NCBI RefSeq assembly: GCF_021155775.2
Contig: NC_060232.1
Coordinates: forward strand, 33,533,089 to 33,597,088
DNA from: Neodiprion pinetum
Taxonomy: Eukaryota; Arthropoda; Insecta; Hymenoptera; Diprionidae
DNA length: 64,000 bases
Reading direction: 5' to 3'
Part shown: one piece after another, positions 27,701 to 39,725 of the stretch
Layout of the letters: each line of letters opens with the position of its first letter
How positions within the stretch are numbered: the stretch's first letter is position 1
The notes under the pieces: generated by a model
Databases searched by the model: none
Told to the model about the DNA's origin: nothing
What the model saw: the letters and a program-made list of their open reading frames with translations, nothing else
Translations under genes and position numbers: made by a program

Positions 27701-27733
27701 TCCAACGCTTGGAAGCCGATAGTTTCGGCTTAG
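21721..27733 (+). CDS. spz3: Spaetzle 3 (Toll-ligand family cystine-knot protein)
   Basis: Secreted cytokine precursor of the Spaetzle family. Coding exons: 21721-21756, 22620-22793, 22908-23168, 23727-23832, 23909-24032, 24114-24278, 25109-25276, 26151-26807, 27502-27733 (TAG); 640 aa, all phases consistent. Residues 1-24 form a signal peptide whose core is split by intron 1. The acidic start is followed by a prodomain with a basic cluster (GKRRR) and two nearby cysteines (CTFFTSTVC). The cystine knot spans about 305-398 with seven cysteines at 307, 344, 351, 362, 390, 391 and 393. Its motifs GDWKYIINT, TQTLRLEKC, CTQVFTYHRLLTWD and DIFKVPTCCSCHVLGY fit the spz3 branch better than spz itself or spz5. 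A Pro/Ser/Asn-rich tail of about 240 residues follows, as in fly Spz3. The donor after 26807 (cg|GTGGTT) is weak; without that splice the frame ends at 26829. Confidence 0.92.
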
Positions 27734-28081
27734 GAAACCGATACTGCTTTTAAACGTACCTGAAATTTTTCATAAGATATATATTTATTCGCCACTAGGT
27801 CATACGCATGTTTTCATACGATTTCAAAGCCCTCCCATCCTATGATTATACTTTGCTCTGTCCGTTGGCAGACGAAATGACGGGGAAGAGAATTAACTGT
27901 CTAAAATCTACCCTCGTCTCTTCCGACTCTTGAACATCGGCACGTATTCATTTCTCACGTCGTTTTCCTCGACATATTTATATCCTTCCACCTCTACGCA
28001 CTTCATTTTTTACTTTTATTTTTACCCTCTTTGTTATTTATGATTTATTCTTAAGTTATCTCAAATTTGTACTTTATATTA

Positions 28082-28082
<1 letters not shown>

Positions 28083-28114
<32 letters not shown>

Positions 28115-28132
28115 TATATATATGTATATATA
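28083..28132. repeat. (TA)n microsatellite in spz3 3' UTR
   Basis: 15 TA units followed by interrupted TATATA tracts, immediately before the polyadenylation hexamer of spz3. Confidence 0.9.
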
Positions 28133-28134
28133 CA

Positions 28135-28140
28135 AATAAA
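28135..28140 (+). terminator. Candidate polyadenylation signal of spz3
   Basis: AATAAA about 400 bases after the spz3 stop codon, directly after the TA repeat. Confidence 0.5.
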
Positions 28141-29402
28141 ACAACATTGTTTTGTAGTTTTAAATCAACGTTACGATTAGAAGAGAAAAATTTCTATCCT
28201 TCAAACTCGAAGATACGTAGAAATGCGAAAGTGTATTTGGCAAAAAAACCTTGTATGTGAAATGGGCCAATGAACAATGTGATAGTTTCATTTCGACCGA
28301 TAAAAACAACTCTCGAGGACTACTGTCGGCAGACAGACAGACAGACTGTCCACATAAAACTTCGACCAGATTATCCATGCTTATTTCCATTGGTAAGGTT
28401 TACTCTGTTACAATGTGTAAAATTAACACTGAAAGTTTGCCCGAGAACTTTCTCTGCAGGCAACATCACTGATAAAATCGCTGTTCATGCATTTCTTGAA
28501 CGAAATCAAACTTTGATCATGCTTCTAGAAAATTTCATGGCAAGCGCGATTGCAATACGGTGCAATATTTCATTAAAAGTAGAGTCGATAAATTTTTGCG
28601 ACACTCCGAAGGACTCGGAGATAGAAAAAAGTTGTCAAACAATCGTGACAAATTGACTGCCCATTTTGCAACGCATTATTGATTCCCGCGACTGCAATGA
28701 TAATGTAATGTACAGAGATTCGCAATTCGCATGGCCGGGAAAATAACGAACACATCATTCAACAATATTTGTTGGTATGTATAATCCAGTAATGTTTTTA
28801 CATGCATGTATCGGTTCTATTCAACCGCTTCATATTTTATGATTTTCTTACTTTCCGCTTCGATTTGCCAAGCGTATCGCTCGCAACCGTGCTCACAATC
28901 GCTTGTCGCCGACGGAGGGACTTTCTTCTGTCTACCGCGCAGTTATAATTCTGTATAAGATTCAAGAACCGGGTCTTGTGTTCCGTTATTTTCACTCCAA
29001 ACCGCACGCACACCGCCTGATCTCTTTGCAGACAAACATCAACACTGGTGGTTGCATTTCAACTTCCTCACTTTTTTCTGCTGTAAATAATTTAACACGA
29101 ATTTGCTTAATATTTTTTGTCTTTCAGATAGCAAAAATATTGATGATTCCGTTCAAAATTATACGTCTGGTGAACAAAAAAGGCGCATTGATTTACGCTG
29201 GAATAAAATGAAACTGTGGAAAAAACTTTTCACGGGAAAGCAGTTTTCGCGTCGATATAAAGGAACGCAGTCAGCATCAATTGCAAATTAATTTCGGAAG
29301 GTTCGAATTGATCCAGAACTAGCGGAACGCAATGTCGTTCCGGCAAGTAGAGATAGCGTTAGCGTTTTTTGTCTCGCTTCTCCCTTTCGAATCCTAGGAA
29401 AA
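28141..29402. other. Intergenic region between spz3 and the 2389-aa gene
   Basis: AT-rich with no supported coding sequence. A second TATAAA (29256-29261) lies about 150 bases upstream of the preferred TATA box of the next gene and could serve an alternative start. Confidence 0.5.
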
Positions 29403-29408
29403 TATAAA
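29403..29408 (+). promoter_or_regulatory. TATA box, candidate core promoter of the 2389-aa gene
   Basis: TATAAA is followed about 32 bases later by GCAGTAC (A near 29435), close to the arthropod initiator consensus. A candidate 5' exon ends at 29505 with the donor TTG|GTAAGT and can join to an acceptor at 29811. Confidence 0.5.
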
Positions 29409-29868
29409 TTAGACTGCATTGATCGCGCAGCGAGCAGTACATTCTGGTGGCTCATTTGTAAAGGTGGAAAGCTTAAAACGGTTTGACAGTGAAATGTGCG
29501 CATTGGTAAGTCGGATTATACGCACCGTGTGATAGAAGATTATCAACGAGTTTTAATTGCATTCTAATTTTTTTCCTATTATTGATTGTGCAGTGTGACT
29601 TAATCGTCTTGAACATCGATGCTAAGAAACTGTCCAGCCTAGGAAAGAAAGTACATTAAGTATCAGTGCCTAAAGACCGTATACTAAATCGGATCTGCGT
29701 ACATTTACAAATCTAACAACTAAACAGAGAAGGATTGAACTTGGTGGTAGCATGTGACCACCTAATCTCAAAATCGTGCCCCTTGAACAAGTGAAACCCG
29801 ACTAAATTCAGTGGTTGCATATCCATGAGTTCGGCAGAAATAATGTGGTGGTGAACGCATCTGTAAAA

Positions 29869-32800
29869 ATGATTCAAAAAGTAGTTTGGTGCTTGTTTTT
29901 TCTTTCGGTTCTAAGTGTAAATCATTGCTCGCCAAGTAGCAGCGACGCCCGCAGCCTTACGACCGAGGGAAAAGCCGAGTCCGACGAACCGAGTGTCCAT
30001 CCTGACCTCGAGCCTAGTGCGTCCGAATCGAGCAGCGAGGATGTCGCCCTGGAGGATTCGGAGGACGATCCTCCCGGCCCACCGGACCACGTCATCCCTT
30101 ATTCGGAGCACGAAGATCCTGCGGAAGTGCCAACGCGACCGAAATACGTCGCTCCAGGTGCCTGGGCCAAGCCTGATCCGAAGAAGAATATCCCCCTGGA
30201 TTTTGTGCCGACTAAATCACTGGCCCAGGTGCGAGGTACCCACACGGTGAAGGTTTTGCCGCAAAGCGCAGCCATCGAGGAGGCCGAAACCGCCGAGGAA
30301 AGGGAGAACGCTCCCAGATTACGACAAGTGGTCAGCAATAAGAAGATCAACACCATATACACCGAGGAAGGCTACGAAGACTCGGCCTACGACCATGCCG
30401 GGCATGTCAGAGACGCCGACTTTCACGAAGGGTACGCCAAAAAGCTCCACGACCAGCGACACAGCAAGGCGAGATCCGGAGCCGACGGCAAGCGCAAACC
30501 GAAGAAGGGAAATCTGAGAAGCGAGGCTCTCGAGCCGAAACTTCAGGAGTTTGAGGAATTCAACGACGACTACAGCGACGAGCCTCCGCCGAAGGAAAAT
30601 TCGAAAGCTAAAAAATCGTCCAGAAAGAAGAAGAAAAAGAAGAAGAACAAGTTCCCCGAGGATGAGCTGAGCAGGCCTGATGTCAATCCGAAAATCGTCG
30701 CGGAGAATGAGATCGAAAGATTGGAGGACGACCTCGGGAGGGAAAACGAAGAGGCCGAAAAGGGCTCGGAGAAGGATCTGCTTCGAGGAGAGATCGAGAA
30801 TAATCAGAACCTGAATTCAAACGCACAGATAAGCGAATACGGCGCTGACGAAAATAACGACTCGTCGAATTCACGACCGCAGGAGAGTGTTTACAACCTG
30901 CAGGGAGACATCACCACGGTTACCTACGAGAGTCTTAACAGTCCGCAGCCAATTATCACTGAGGCACCGACAACGGCCAATTACGGTGACGTATTTTGGA
31001 AGTACTATAGTACATCGGCGACTCCCTATAACGCAGATCCGTCCACGACGTTGACGGCCTTTAACAGCCACGGCCCGTATCTTCTGTATTCTGATAACGC
31101 GGGTGCCGTTCTGCCGATTCAGGATACCGTTCCAATCCAAAATGGCCACCAGCCGGTAAATCCAAACGCGATTCCGAACCAGGAATACGGTATCGTGAAC
31201 GATCAAATCGCCAACCCCCGGAGCGGTGAAGATTATCTGAGTTTCGTTAATTTCGGTGATCCTGCAACTTGGGGATACAGTGCTATGAACGTTCCTGTAA
31301 AGTCCGTGGTACAAACGACACCATCGCACTACGATGATATTTCTTTATACAGCACACCGACTTACTCGTTGATTACGAACTCGCGGAAACCATATGATTA
31401 TGGGAAATATAGCCTGCCGACGGATTCGTCTGCTTGGGAAAAAATGTATCTCCAGTCAGAAAAGAAAGCGGCTGAAAGGCACCAGAATTATGATGCCGCA
31501 AGCTCCACTGCGTCTTACAGCAGTTCGGCAACGAAACATCATAATCAGGCGATCGGTAGGGCAGATTTGACTGGAAATAATCCATTGGCATCAGCGTCTG
31601 ACAACGGGAAGGGAACTTCTGTCCGGGTATACAGTCCAGACTCGAAGTATGCGAAAATGTTGAACTTTGTAACCAGCCAACAAAATAGGAAGTACAATGG
31701 GAAAAAAAGTGAGAGTGCCAACGTGGAGGATTTCACTATCATGAAGCCGCCGGCTGTAAGCACGTCTGTATATTCCGATTTCACACTGAATTTATATCCC
31801 AATGTCGCAGGCTATTCGACCATAACGCAGGAAAGCGAAGCAGTGAAAGAAGGTAATGGGAAAAAATTCAACGCTAACAAGAACAATGTAAAACACAACG
31901 GCTTAGTCCAGGTTATAGGCTTAGAATCACCGGCATTTCATGGCGGTGCCCCACCCGGTGTTGATAGAAAGAGATTATTTCCCGCCTCTAAACTCCTGCC
32001 ACCTCCGCCAAATGGCAGAGATAATTACGCCGAGCAAATTGGATATTACAAGCCTGCCAATCATGCCGATCCTCTCTACGTTCCGCGTAATCGCAGATCT
32101 TCGCGACATCCGCGAAGCGTTGACGAAACAGCATTGAGTGAGGAGAAGATCGCCGATCTTGTTATTGCGCACGAGATAAGTAAGCGATTCAATTTTACTG
32201 TCGAGAATGATAAAGGGTCAACGGAGCACCGTGATATCGAAGGTGCGCGGAAGGCGACAATGAGACGAAAAAGGAATCTGGTACGTGAAAATAGCCAGAC
32301 TGTAACGGAAGATTCCCTTACGCTAGCGGAAGAGCTTTTTCTGAGTGAAAGTAAAGAGCGCGACGGATTTCTGAGGAACGATAGATCGCGAAATGGGAGC
32401 GATCATGAAGATCTGCTCAACGCGTCTCATAAAATAGCCAGCGATGTTATCGACGAAGAAATCGAAGCTAGATTCGAAGATGAAGATCACGATGCGGTGA
32501 AAGAGGGTGAGGCGAGGGAGGAAGAACCAGAGTACGAAGATGAAGACGAAAATGAGGATGAAAAAGCCAGACGTGAAGAGCTGGTTGAAATCGATGATCC
32601 GGATCTAGACTACCTGGACGAAATTCAGGACGTTAACGAGATCGTGAATTATCCCACAACCACTGTTGCTAGTATCGATCATCAGAAATATCCCTTTTAC
32701 AAAAATTCTAAAGTGTCGAGTTTGTCTCCCTTACAGTATATCATAAACCCCGAACAGATTCCGAGAAAAACGTTTGGAGGAATGGAATTCTATGACTCCA

Positions 32801-35800
32801 GAGATAGGTACGTAGAGTGCGAGGGAGTCGATCCGAGTCTGGACGAAGTTCTCCCCGAAGAGGAGGAACCCGTACCGAATAGGGGCCCAAAAGAAAATTT
32901 ACCCCGCCTGAGAGGCCTGGGAGATAAATTAGACTGCTACAAAGCGAAATATTTTGGACAAAACCCTTTCGATAGCCCTTTATTTTTCGAGAAGCAGATC
33001 ACTCAACCGACTCGACCAACCGAATTGGACCCCGTAAAGTTTGCGGCCAGGATCGCAGAATTGCCGGAACTAGACGAAAAGCACCCTGCACAATCGAGAA
33101 AACCGGAAACCATAACGATTAAAAGAATGGACAGTGGCCGGAGGCGAGTGAAGAACCGAAACCAAGCGAAAGCCATAAGCGTGAAATCTTCCGTTCAACC
33201 GCGGACCAGAAAACGCAACAACACTAATAACGCTAAATTGATAGAATCATTGAATAAGAAACCGCAGAGAGATCCGAGAAGAAATAGGAACCGTAGACCG
33301 GCTCAGATACTTGAGCCGACCGCGATGCAGACGGCCGAAACCAAGTCCGTAACACCGTATGAAACGGAAGTTTACGAGGATGTTATGGGGACGATAAAAA
33401 ACATGGCAAGCTTGTACGAATTCCTTGGAACGCCAACCGTGCCCACCTCTATGGAGGCGACGATTGTGTCACCGAACGCAGGCCACACTCCGGGTGCAAC
33501 GAGTCCAAAGAAAGTGAAAACGTCGAATCGCGTTCCAATACCGAACGGGAAAAGAGAGCAGGGTTTTTACCCGATGGATGTAACGGCAAGCCCCTCCGAC
33601 GAGAGTATCGTCGGTCTACTTCCGCCTCCTCAGCTCGTCAATAAGCCGAAACTTCGACCCTACAGAACTAACAAGGTTTCGTACAATACTAGAGTCAGAA
33701 CCGAGAGGCCGGTGAGGGATGATGACCAAAAGATTATCGGATATTTCAGAACCGTCACGGTCCACAAACGGAGCCTGGATAATCGCCACGGTAGTCCAGG
33801 TGACCCAGAGATGAACGCCAGCAAACACATCGTGAAAGTAAGGGGCAAACGAAACGGAAATCCCAGTGCTGTTTTTGCGACAACAGCGAGTCCAAGGCTT
33901 AAACGAAAGCGGAAGACCAATCTTGATGCCAGTGCAGCTACAACGACGACTACCACAGAAGAGCCTGTAACTCGAAAGAACAGACCTGCTTACGTTGTCA
34001 GGACTAGATCCAGAAATTCAAAGGATGAAACAAGCACCGAAAGACACGGAGAGTTCACCACCGCCCAAAGAAACTCGGCAGTGATCGACGGTAGGAGAAA
34101 AGAACCAAGGTACACGGAAATCGTCAGAAAGAGGACTCAAACAGTCGCTTCTACCACGTCCACACCAAGCTCGGAACAATTGCCGGAATCTAAGAGCACC
34201 GAAGCGCTGACAAATCCTGATATGATCGGAACTCTCTCGGAACAAGTAGCAAAGCCAGGTGAGATTCATGAGAGCGTTCATACAATGCCTAGAAAGAGGA
34301 AAACACGAGTTGGAAATGCCGAATCTTCTGACGAGATCTACGAGGCTGGCACGACAGATCTTGAACCGGAACGAATAGAAGAAAATGACGAGAGTCCGGA
34401 GAATTATGAGGAAGAAAACGCTACTGTTGAACCGGAGAAAATAGTTAGAAAGTATGATGTTCACGAAGATGTTCAGGAAGAAACGACTCCGAGTGTCATG
34501 GACTTCGCAAAACCTACGAGGACTTTCGGGCATGGGAATTTTGATAGTTTTTTTAAAACAGATGGTTCTGGATTCGGCGATGGCTTTAACGTTAAACCAA
34601 AATCGGGACGATCAGAAAGCGAGGTGATGAATACTCGAAATGAGAAATCTAACGAGGAACAAGTTGACGGGGAGGACGAGGACCACGATGTAGATCCAAA
34701 AAATGATTCTTACGAAGAAGAAGAGTCATCTGATGAAGAGAGTCCTAAATATTCCAGTGATACGAAACAGTATTCCGACTCTTCGGACGAAAGCGCTGAT
34801 AATTCTGAAAGTGAGGAGAAAAATTCACCGCAAAAGGATTCCGAAATGACTTTTTTCAGATACAACAGTCGCCCGAGTTCACCGTTCGAGAGCTTTGAGG
34901 ATGAGAAATTTTCCGATTTGGGACCTCGCATCAATAAGCCAGCATTTTACCATCCCTCTTTCCAGGATATAAAGGACGAACGATTTTTCTTCGATGACTC
35001 CGATGAAGATGGGAAAGATCAAGCTGACGAGAGTTCCGAGAACGGTAAATTCACGTTCGGAAGGTATCATGACGAAGAGGACGACGAAGAGGATGCAGCG
35101 GAGGAAGATTACTCGGCGCATAGTTCAGAAAAATATGAATATCCTTGGGAGAAACGGGAAAGATTGGCCGAAGAGAGGCGGAAGGAGCGCGATATGTTGA
35201 GGAAAATGATAGGCTACAGTTCGATCCACGACGACGATGAATTCGACGAGGAAGAAAGGAAGGCTTCTTCTTCAAAAAAAAATGAAAAATTCACGTACCC
35301 ATGGGAGCGCTATGAAGTACCGAGTAAAAACTACAAAAAGAATTTGCGGAGGAACAAAGGACACGACAACGAGGAAGTGGGATCAGAAAATCGCCCAGTT
35401 GCTAAATTTAGCAGTAAATACAGTTCCAATCAGTTCAAATTGCCATTTTCTAATAGTGCACCTATAACGACCGCCGAGCCTAAGAAAATAAGAGAATCGG
35501 TGTTGAAGTTTTTGAAGGAGGCTGATGAAGCATCCTCAGTCGAGCCCACGGTTGCCTTCGAAACTGATATTTCGACCACCGGTAAACCCGCACCCACAGT
35601 TAATACTCCAGTTTCCACAACCGAAAAGATGGTGTCGAGTGAACCGGTTCGCTCTGATTTGAAGAACACTAAACGGGTATCTGATTCGAAAATTATTCCT
35701 GAAAATATCACAACGGCACCGAGATTAGTTATTCGTTACAAAGCCACGCCTGTTAGGGACCGGCCTACCCTCAGACCAAGTTTAAAATCTGCCACTGAAG

Positions 35801-37321
35801 CACCTGCAATGTCAAAAACACAAACGACATCGACATCAACGACGACGACGACAACGACACGAAGACCATCAAGGCTGAAAGGTAGAGCCAATACCGCTAG
35901 GCGGACACCTTTCTACAGGGCACAGGAACACCAAATTACTACGAGTACGGTTCTTCCAAGAGCCAGATGGACATCCACTACCACGACCACAACTGAGAAA
36001 CCTGGAAAATTATTACCCAGAACACCGGGTAGATTTGTCGTACGGAAACGTGGCAACTCCAAGGATGCTCCAAACTTGTCTCAGAGTCAGGAAGTTCCGC
36101 AGAAGTCAACAGCATCAACGACTGTCTTGTCCCGCCGAAGAAAACGACCCACTGTCGATACTCGTACACCGACCAGAAGTAACACGGTCGAGAAAATCTC
36201 GCATACAACCAAAAGGCCTACATCGACCGTTGTCGAAGATCGTGATACAGAAGATCCGAAACCAACAAGTAGAACCTTTGAGCATCGCTCGCGAGTGTCA
36301 AAGGAAGAGATCATCACGAAGACGTCTTTCCCCAATCGGGATGCCACCTTTGGAACCCTTACGAACAAGAATACGGACAAAGCAAATAACTTCGAAAATG
36401 ACAATTTGAAGTCGAAGAAGGCTCACACGAGTGTGCCAGGTCGTACAAAAAACTTGTCAGATTCAACGAACTCGGAAGATGATTCTCCGGGAAAGAATGA
36501 GAGCGTCGAAACGTTTTCAGAAACCATGGAAGAGACACCGGAACACTTTTACCGGATGAAAGTAACGCTCGACAAGGATGGAAAGAAACGGACATCCATC
36601 TCAATCATTCCCAAGGATCCGACCGTCGGGCCGTCGGCACTGGAGGACGAGCTGCACTTGAAGAGAGCCAAAATGGAAGAACTGAAGAGAAAAAAGAATC
36701 AGGGATACAAAAAATTTGATGAGGTGAAAACGCAAAATGCCGAGTCGGACGCCGATATCGATAGTTCACTAAGGGACGATGTAAGTTATCTTAGCAGTCG
36801 TGAGGTCACCCGATTGACCGAGCATGTCTACCGAAAAATATTTACCTCTACCTCATGGATTGCAGACAACAACATTCACTGAAAGTGTAATTATCATTTT
36901 TGATAGTTTCTAAATAGAAATGAGAAACATCTGAAATTTATCCTGGTTACTCTGCAATCGCTCTCACCCTGAATGTCTTGACAAATAACTAAGTCCATTT
37001 GCCATGTGAAAACATTGTCAAAACTGCCGACACGTATGGTGCAATAACTGCTTTATTTTTCAGAGCTTCGTCATGGGCCAACTGCTTCTAAAAATGCCTC
37101 CGCAGTTGGGTGAAATAAAGGAAACAGACAACAGAAGGAAAGAGTATACAAACACTGAGGAAACTCTGGGCACAGTGTACGAAGACAGTTCAACTGAAAA
37201 GGAAAGGATGAAACAGAATAGAGAAGATGACAAAGACGAGGAGGATGTGAAACCTTTGACGGTGAACTATATAAGGGACCCAAGCCAGCGGCATTATTAT
37301 TACATCGAGGATAAAAAATGA
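29869..37321 (+). CDS. Very large secreted disordered protein, family not recognised
   Basis: Two coding exons: 29869-36780 and 37064-37321 (TGA), joined in phase 0; 2389 aa. The ATG at 29869 is chosen because it directly precedes a clear signal peptide ending near HCSPS. The mature chain is dominated by Glu/Asp/Lys/Arg/Ser/Thr. It has lysine-rich blocks, acidic blocks, Thr-rich mucin-like runs (TTTTTTE type) and many dibasic sites. Only two mature cysteines are seen, at about residues 984 and 1022, flanking a segment that looks more ordered. Other less disordered pieces are a Tyr/Asp/His stretch near 168-195 (EEGYEDSAYDHAGH) and two YPWE[KR] motifs with aromatic context in the C-terminal third. 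No enzyme domain is visible. It is probably an extracellular matrix, cuticle-associated or mucin-like protein; that role is inference from composition and neighbours. Confidence 0.85.
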
Positions 37322-37918
37322 TTGTAGTTATGTATCAGAGCTTGTGTTATTTTAAACAAATCGTTAAAGTCCGTGCCTGACACGATTTTTACAGCGTGAC
37401 GGGGCCGTAAAATTTCGCCATTCGCAGATGTCGGAAAAAAATACGCAATTAATTACTACAGCAGCGGTAGCAAATATAAAGTACTATGTCGGTGTCGTTG
37501 CACCTTGAATAATTTAAATTCGAGTCATTTAAGACTTTGTCAATCGTTATGCTACTCAAACTATAATACGGCTGTTATTGCGACTACGTTATGCATTTCG
37601 TGATACCTGTTTTGCACGGTTAAGCAATTGATATACCCTGTACCAATTATTCAATATCTCTAAAATATTCCGCCGTCAAACAATATGGTTCTAAATCCTG
37701 CTCTTGAGGAGATAAAAAATACCGTAAAAAGTGCTATAATGATCATATACACGCAGGTATGGGTTAATAGTTCTTACCCACCGCTGACTACCGCTGATCT
37801 AATCGTCATGCAACATATACTGGGTTCGAGTTTCACCTGTTTTGTACACCATTCCACTCGTTACCGTTATACGTTTATTTATAATATTGTACATAGAGAA
37901 TTCTGTTTTGTTATAATT

Positions 37919-37924
37919 AATAAA
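37919..37924 (+). terminator. Candidate polyadenylation signal of the 2389-aa gene
   Basis: AATAAA about 600 bases after the stop codon is the first canonical hexamer I noticed downstream. Confidence 0.4.
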
Positions 37925-39653
37925 ATACGTTACATAAATATCATTCTCATAGTCATTTTCGAATTCAGCGTAACTGTTACGTAAGCCGTCGGTTCGTTGG
38001 TCTTCTATAAACCGAATCACAGACCGGAAATACTTTTGCGATTTCATTGAAACGAGTAGGTTGCCACTGCACGTAGTATAGAATACTGTTAATCAATTTC
38101 CCGAAACTTTATGGCGTTCAATGAATCGGACGAACTTAAAAGTCATGTTTCCCAGGAAGTATGAATATTTGTTCAACTATTTCGTTCATTTGCCTTATAA
38201 CATGAAAAAAATCTACAAAATTCTTGCAGATCCAGAGATGCGAAGCTCTCGTTGAGTTTGGCTCCCTCGCACAGTCAGGAACATGGGAACATCTGGATCA
38301 TTGATAATACTTTTCGTACTCTTCCCTGTTTAGTACCGCAATTCAAGCATCCAAGTAAAAAAAAATATTACGCTCCTGGTACCCTTCGAAATATTTACCA
38401 TCAAGCAGTCGTATTTACCGATCTTCGAAGCTCCTGCGAACCTGAAAATACAGTCATAGCTCTGAACCAACAGCGCGTGATTACTGCAATGAGATGTAAT
38501 TACAGGAGGTATTAATTCTTGCAGCAATGATGCAATTAGGTGACAGTCGTGACCAGCAGAAGGACTTGAATCACTGGACGTGGTAAGGCTTTTGTATGTT
38601 GCAAAAATTTGTCCCCGTGCAACGTCCACGGTTGCCGGTTTTCGTGCACATTGTTGGCGAGAAATTTTGCGCAAATTATGCAACGCAAGCTTGAAGAGTT
38701 TTTATTAAATTTCTTCAGTATTAAAATTGCATGCAAATTCCTGACTGGTACTGAGCGAGACAATGTCAACTTGTATATAATTACGATTTAAATATGCAAT
38801 AATTAAACGGCAGCTTACATCGTTCTCTCTGTCAGCGCTTTGAATCGATCTCAATTTTGCCTGACATCCCTGACCTGGTTCTTGACACTCGAGAAAATCA
38901 TTAATCTAGTGCCAATATTTTTGATACGAGGTCGAAGCAAACTTTCGTCGGATATCCTGTCAAGGCGGAAGTTCCTGGTCCAGAAGACGCAGGTTACCAA
39001 AACGAGGGTCGAGTATGATATGGAACAACCGCAGGCAAATAATTTCGTGTGAAAACAGAGGTCAGAAATATCCGTGACTTCCCTTCATTGCCACTTACCT
39101 ACTGACATATAAATTCTCATTAGCACATTCTAACCGCAAGTGAACAAAAGGATCGATATTGCCATTATCTTATTCAACCATCGGATAAAAATATGTCATT
39201 CTTATCATGTGCGATCAGACGGCGCGCCCAAAGGTGAACCCAAGAGCCTTCGTTCCTAAAAGAATCCAACGAACAGTGAAAACACTGGAACTTGCACCTT
39301 ATTGGCCTACATAGAGTGCAATGAGTTAGAGTCGACAGGTTTCATATGAAACTGATTGGTTCTTTGAATTTCTTAAGTCAGTTAATTATCAACTAAGCCA
39401 TATCGAGCGTCGAACGTACAAGCCAACGCGTACACTCAGGTACAGCAAACAAGATCCAGCGAGTCCTTGATATACACAGATGGCTATAGTGGTAACAGAA
39501 ATCGAGTGTTAGACTTGTGAGAGGAACTGGGCCTGGCTCAAGGTCAAGGAGGCCGGCGCACTGTGCGGCGATAAAATTCTAAACTTATGAATAACACCTG
39601 ATCTTGAAAAAAATTGCTTCACTTTGATTGGCTAATGACATACGTTCAACTAG
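37925..39653. other. Intergenic region
   Basis: No supported gene. Short open frames on both strands lack recognisable protein features. The last few hundred bases should hold the upstream regulatory DNA of the 118-aa gene. Confidence 0.5.
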
Positions 39654-39660
39654 TATATAA
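39654..39660 (+). promoter_or_regulatory. TATA box of the 118-aa secreted protein gene
   Basis: TATATAA lies 72 bases upstream of the initiator ATG. A TGAGTT sequence about 30 bases downstream is a plausible start region. Confidence 0.6.
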
Positions 39661-39725
39661 TTCGGTTCATGATACCAGCTCTGAGTTTTACTCTTGCTCA
39701 GTCGTTCTGAACTTCTCTGTGAAAC

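Noticed and set aside
29815..29868. Upstream TTG-initiated extension of the 2389-aa reading frame
   Set aside because: It is not an ATG start. The ATG at 29869 directly precedes a good signal peptide. Only the spliced ATG at 29494 would make the extension real, and that is reported as a separate hypothesis.
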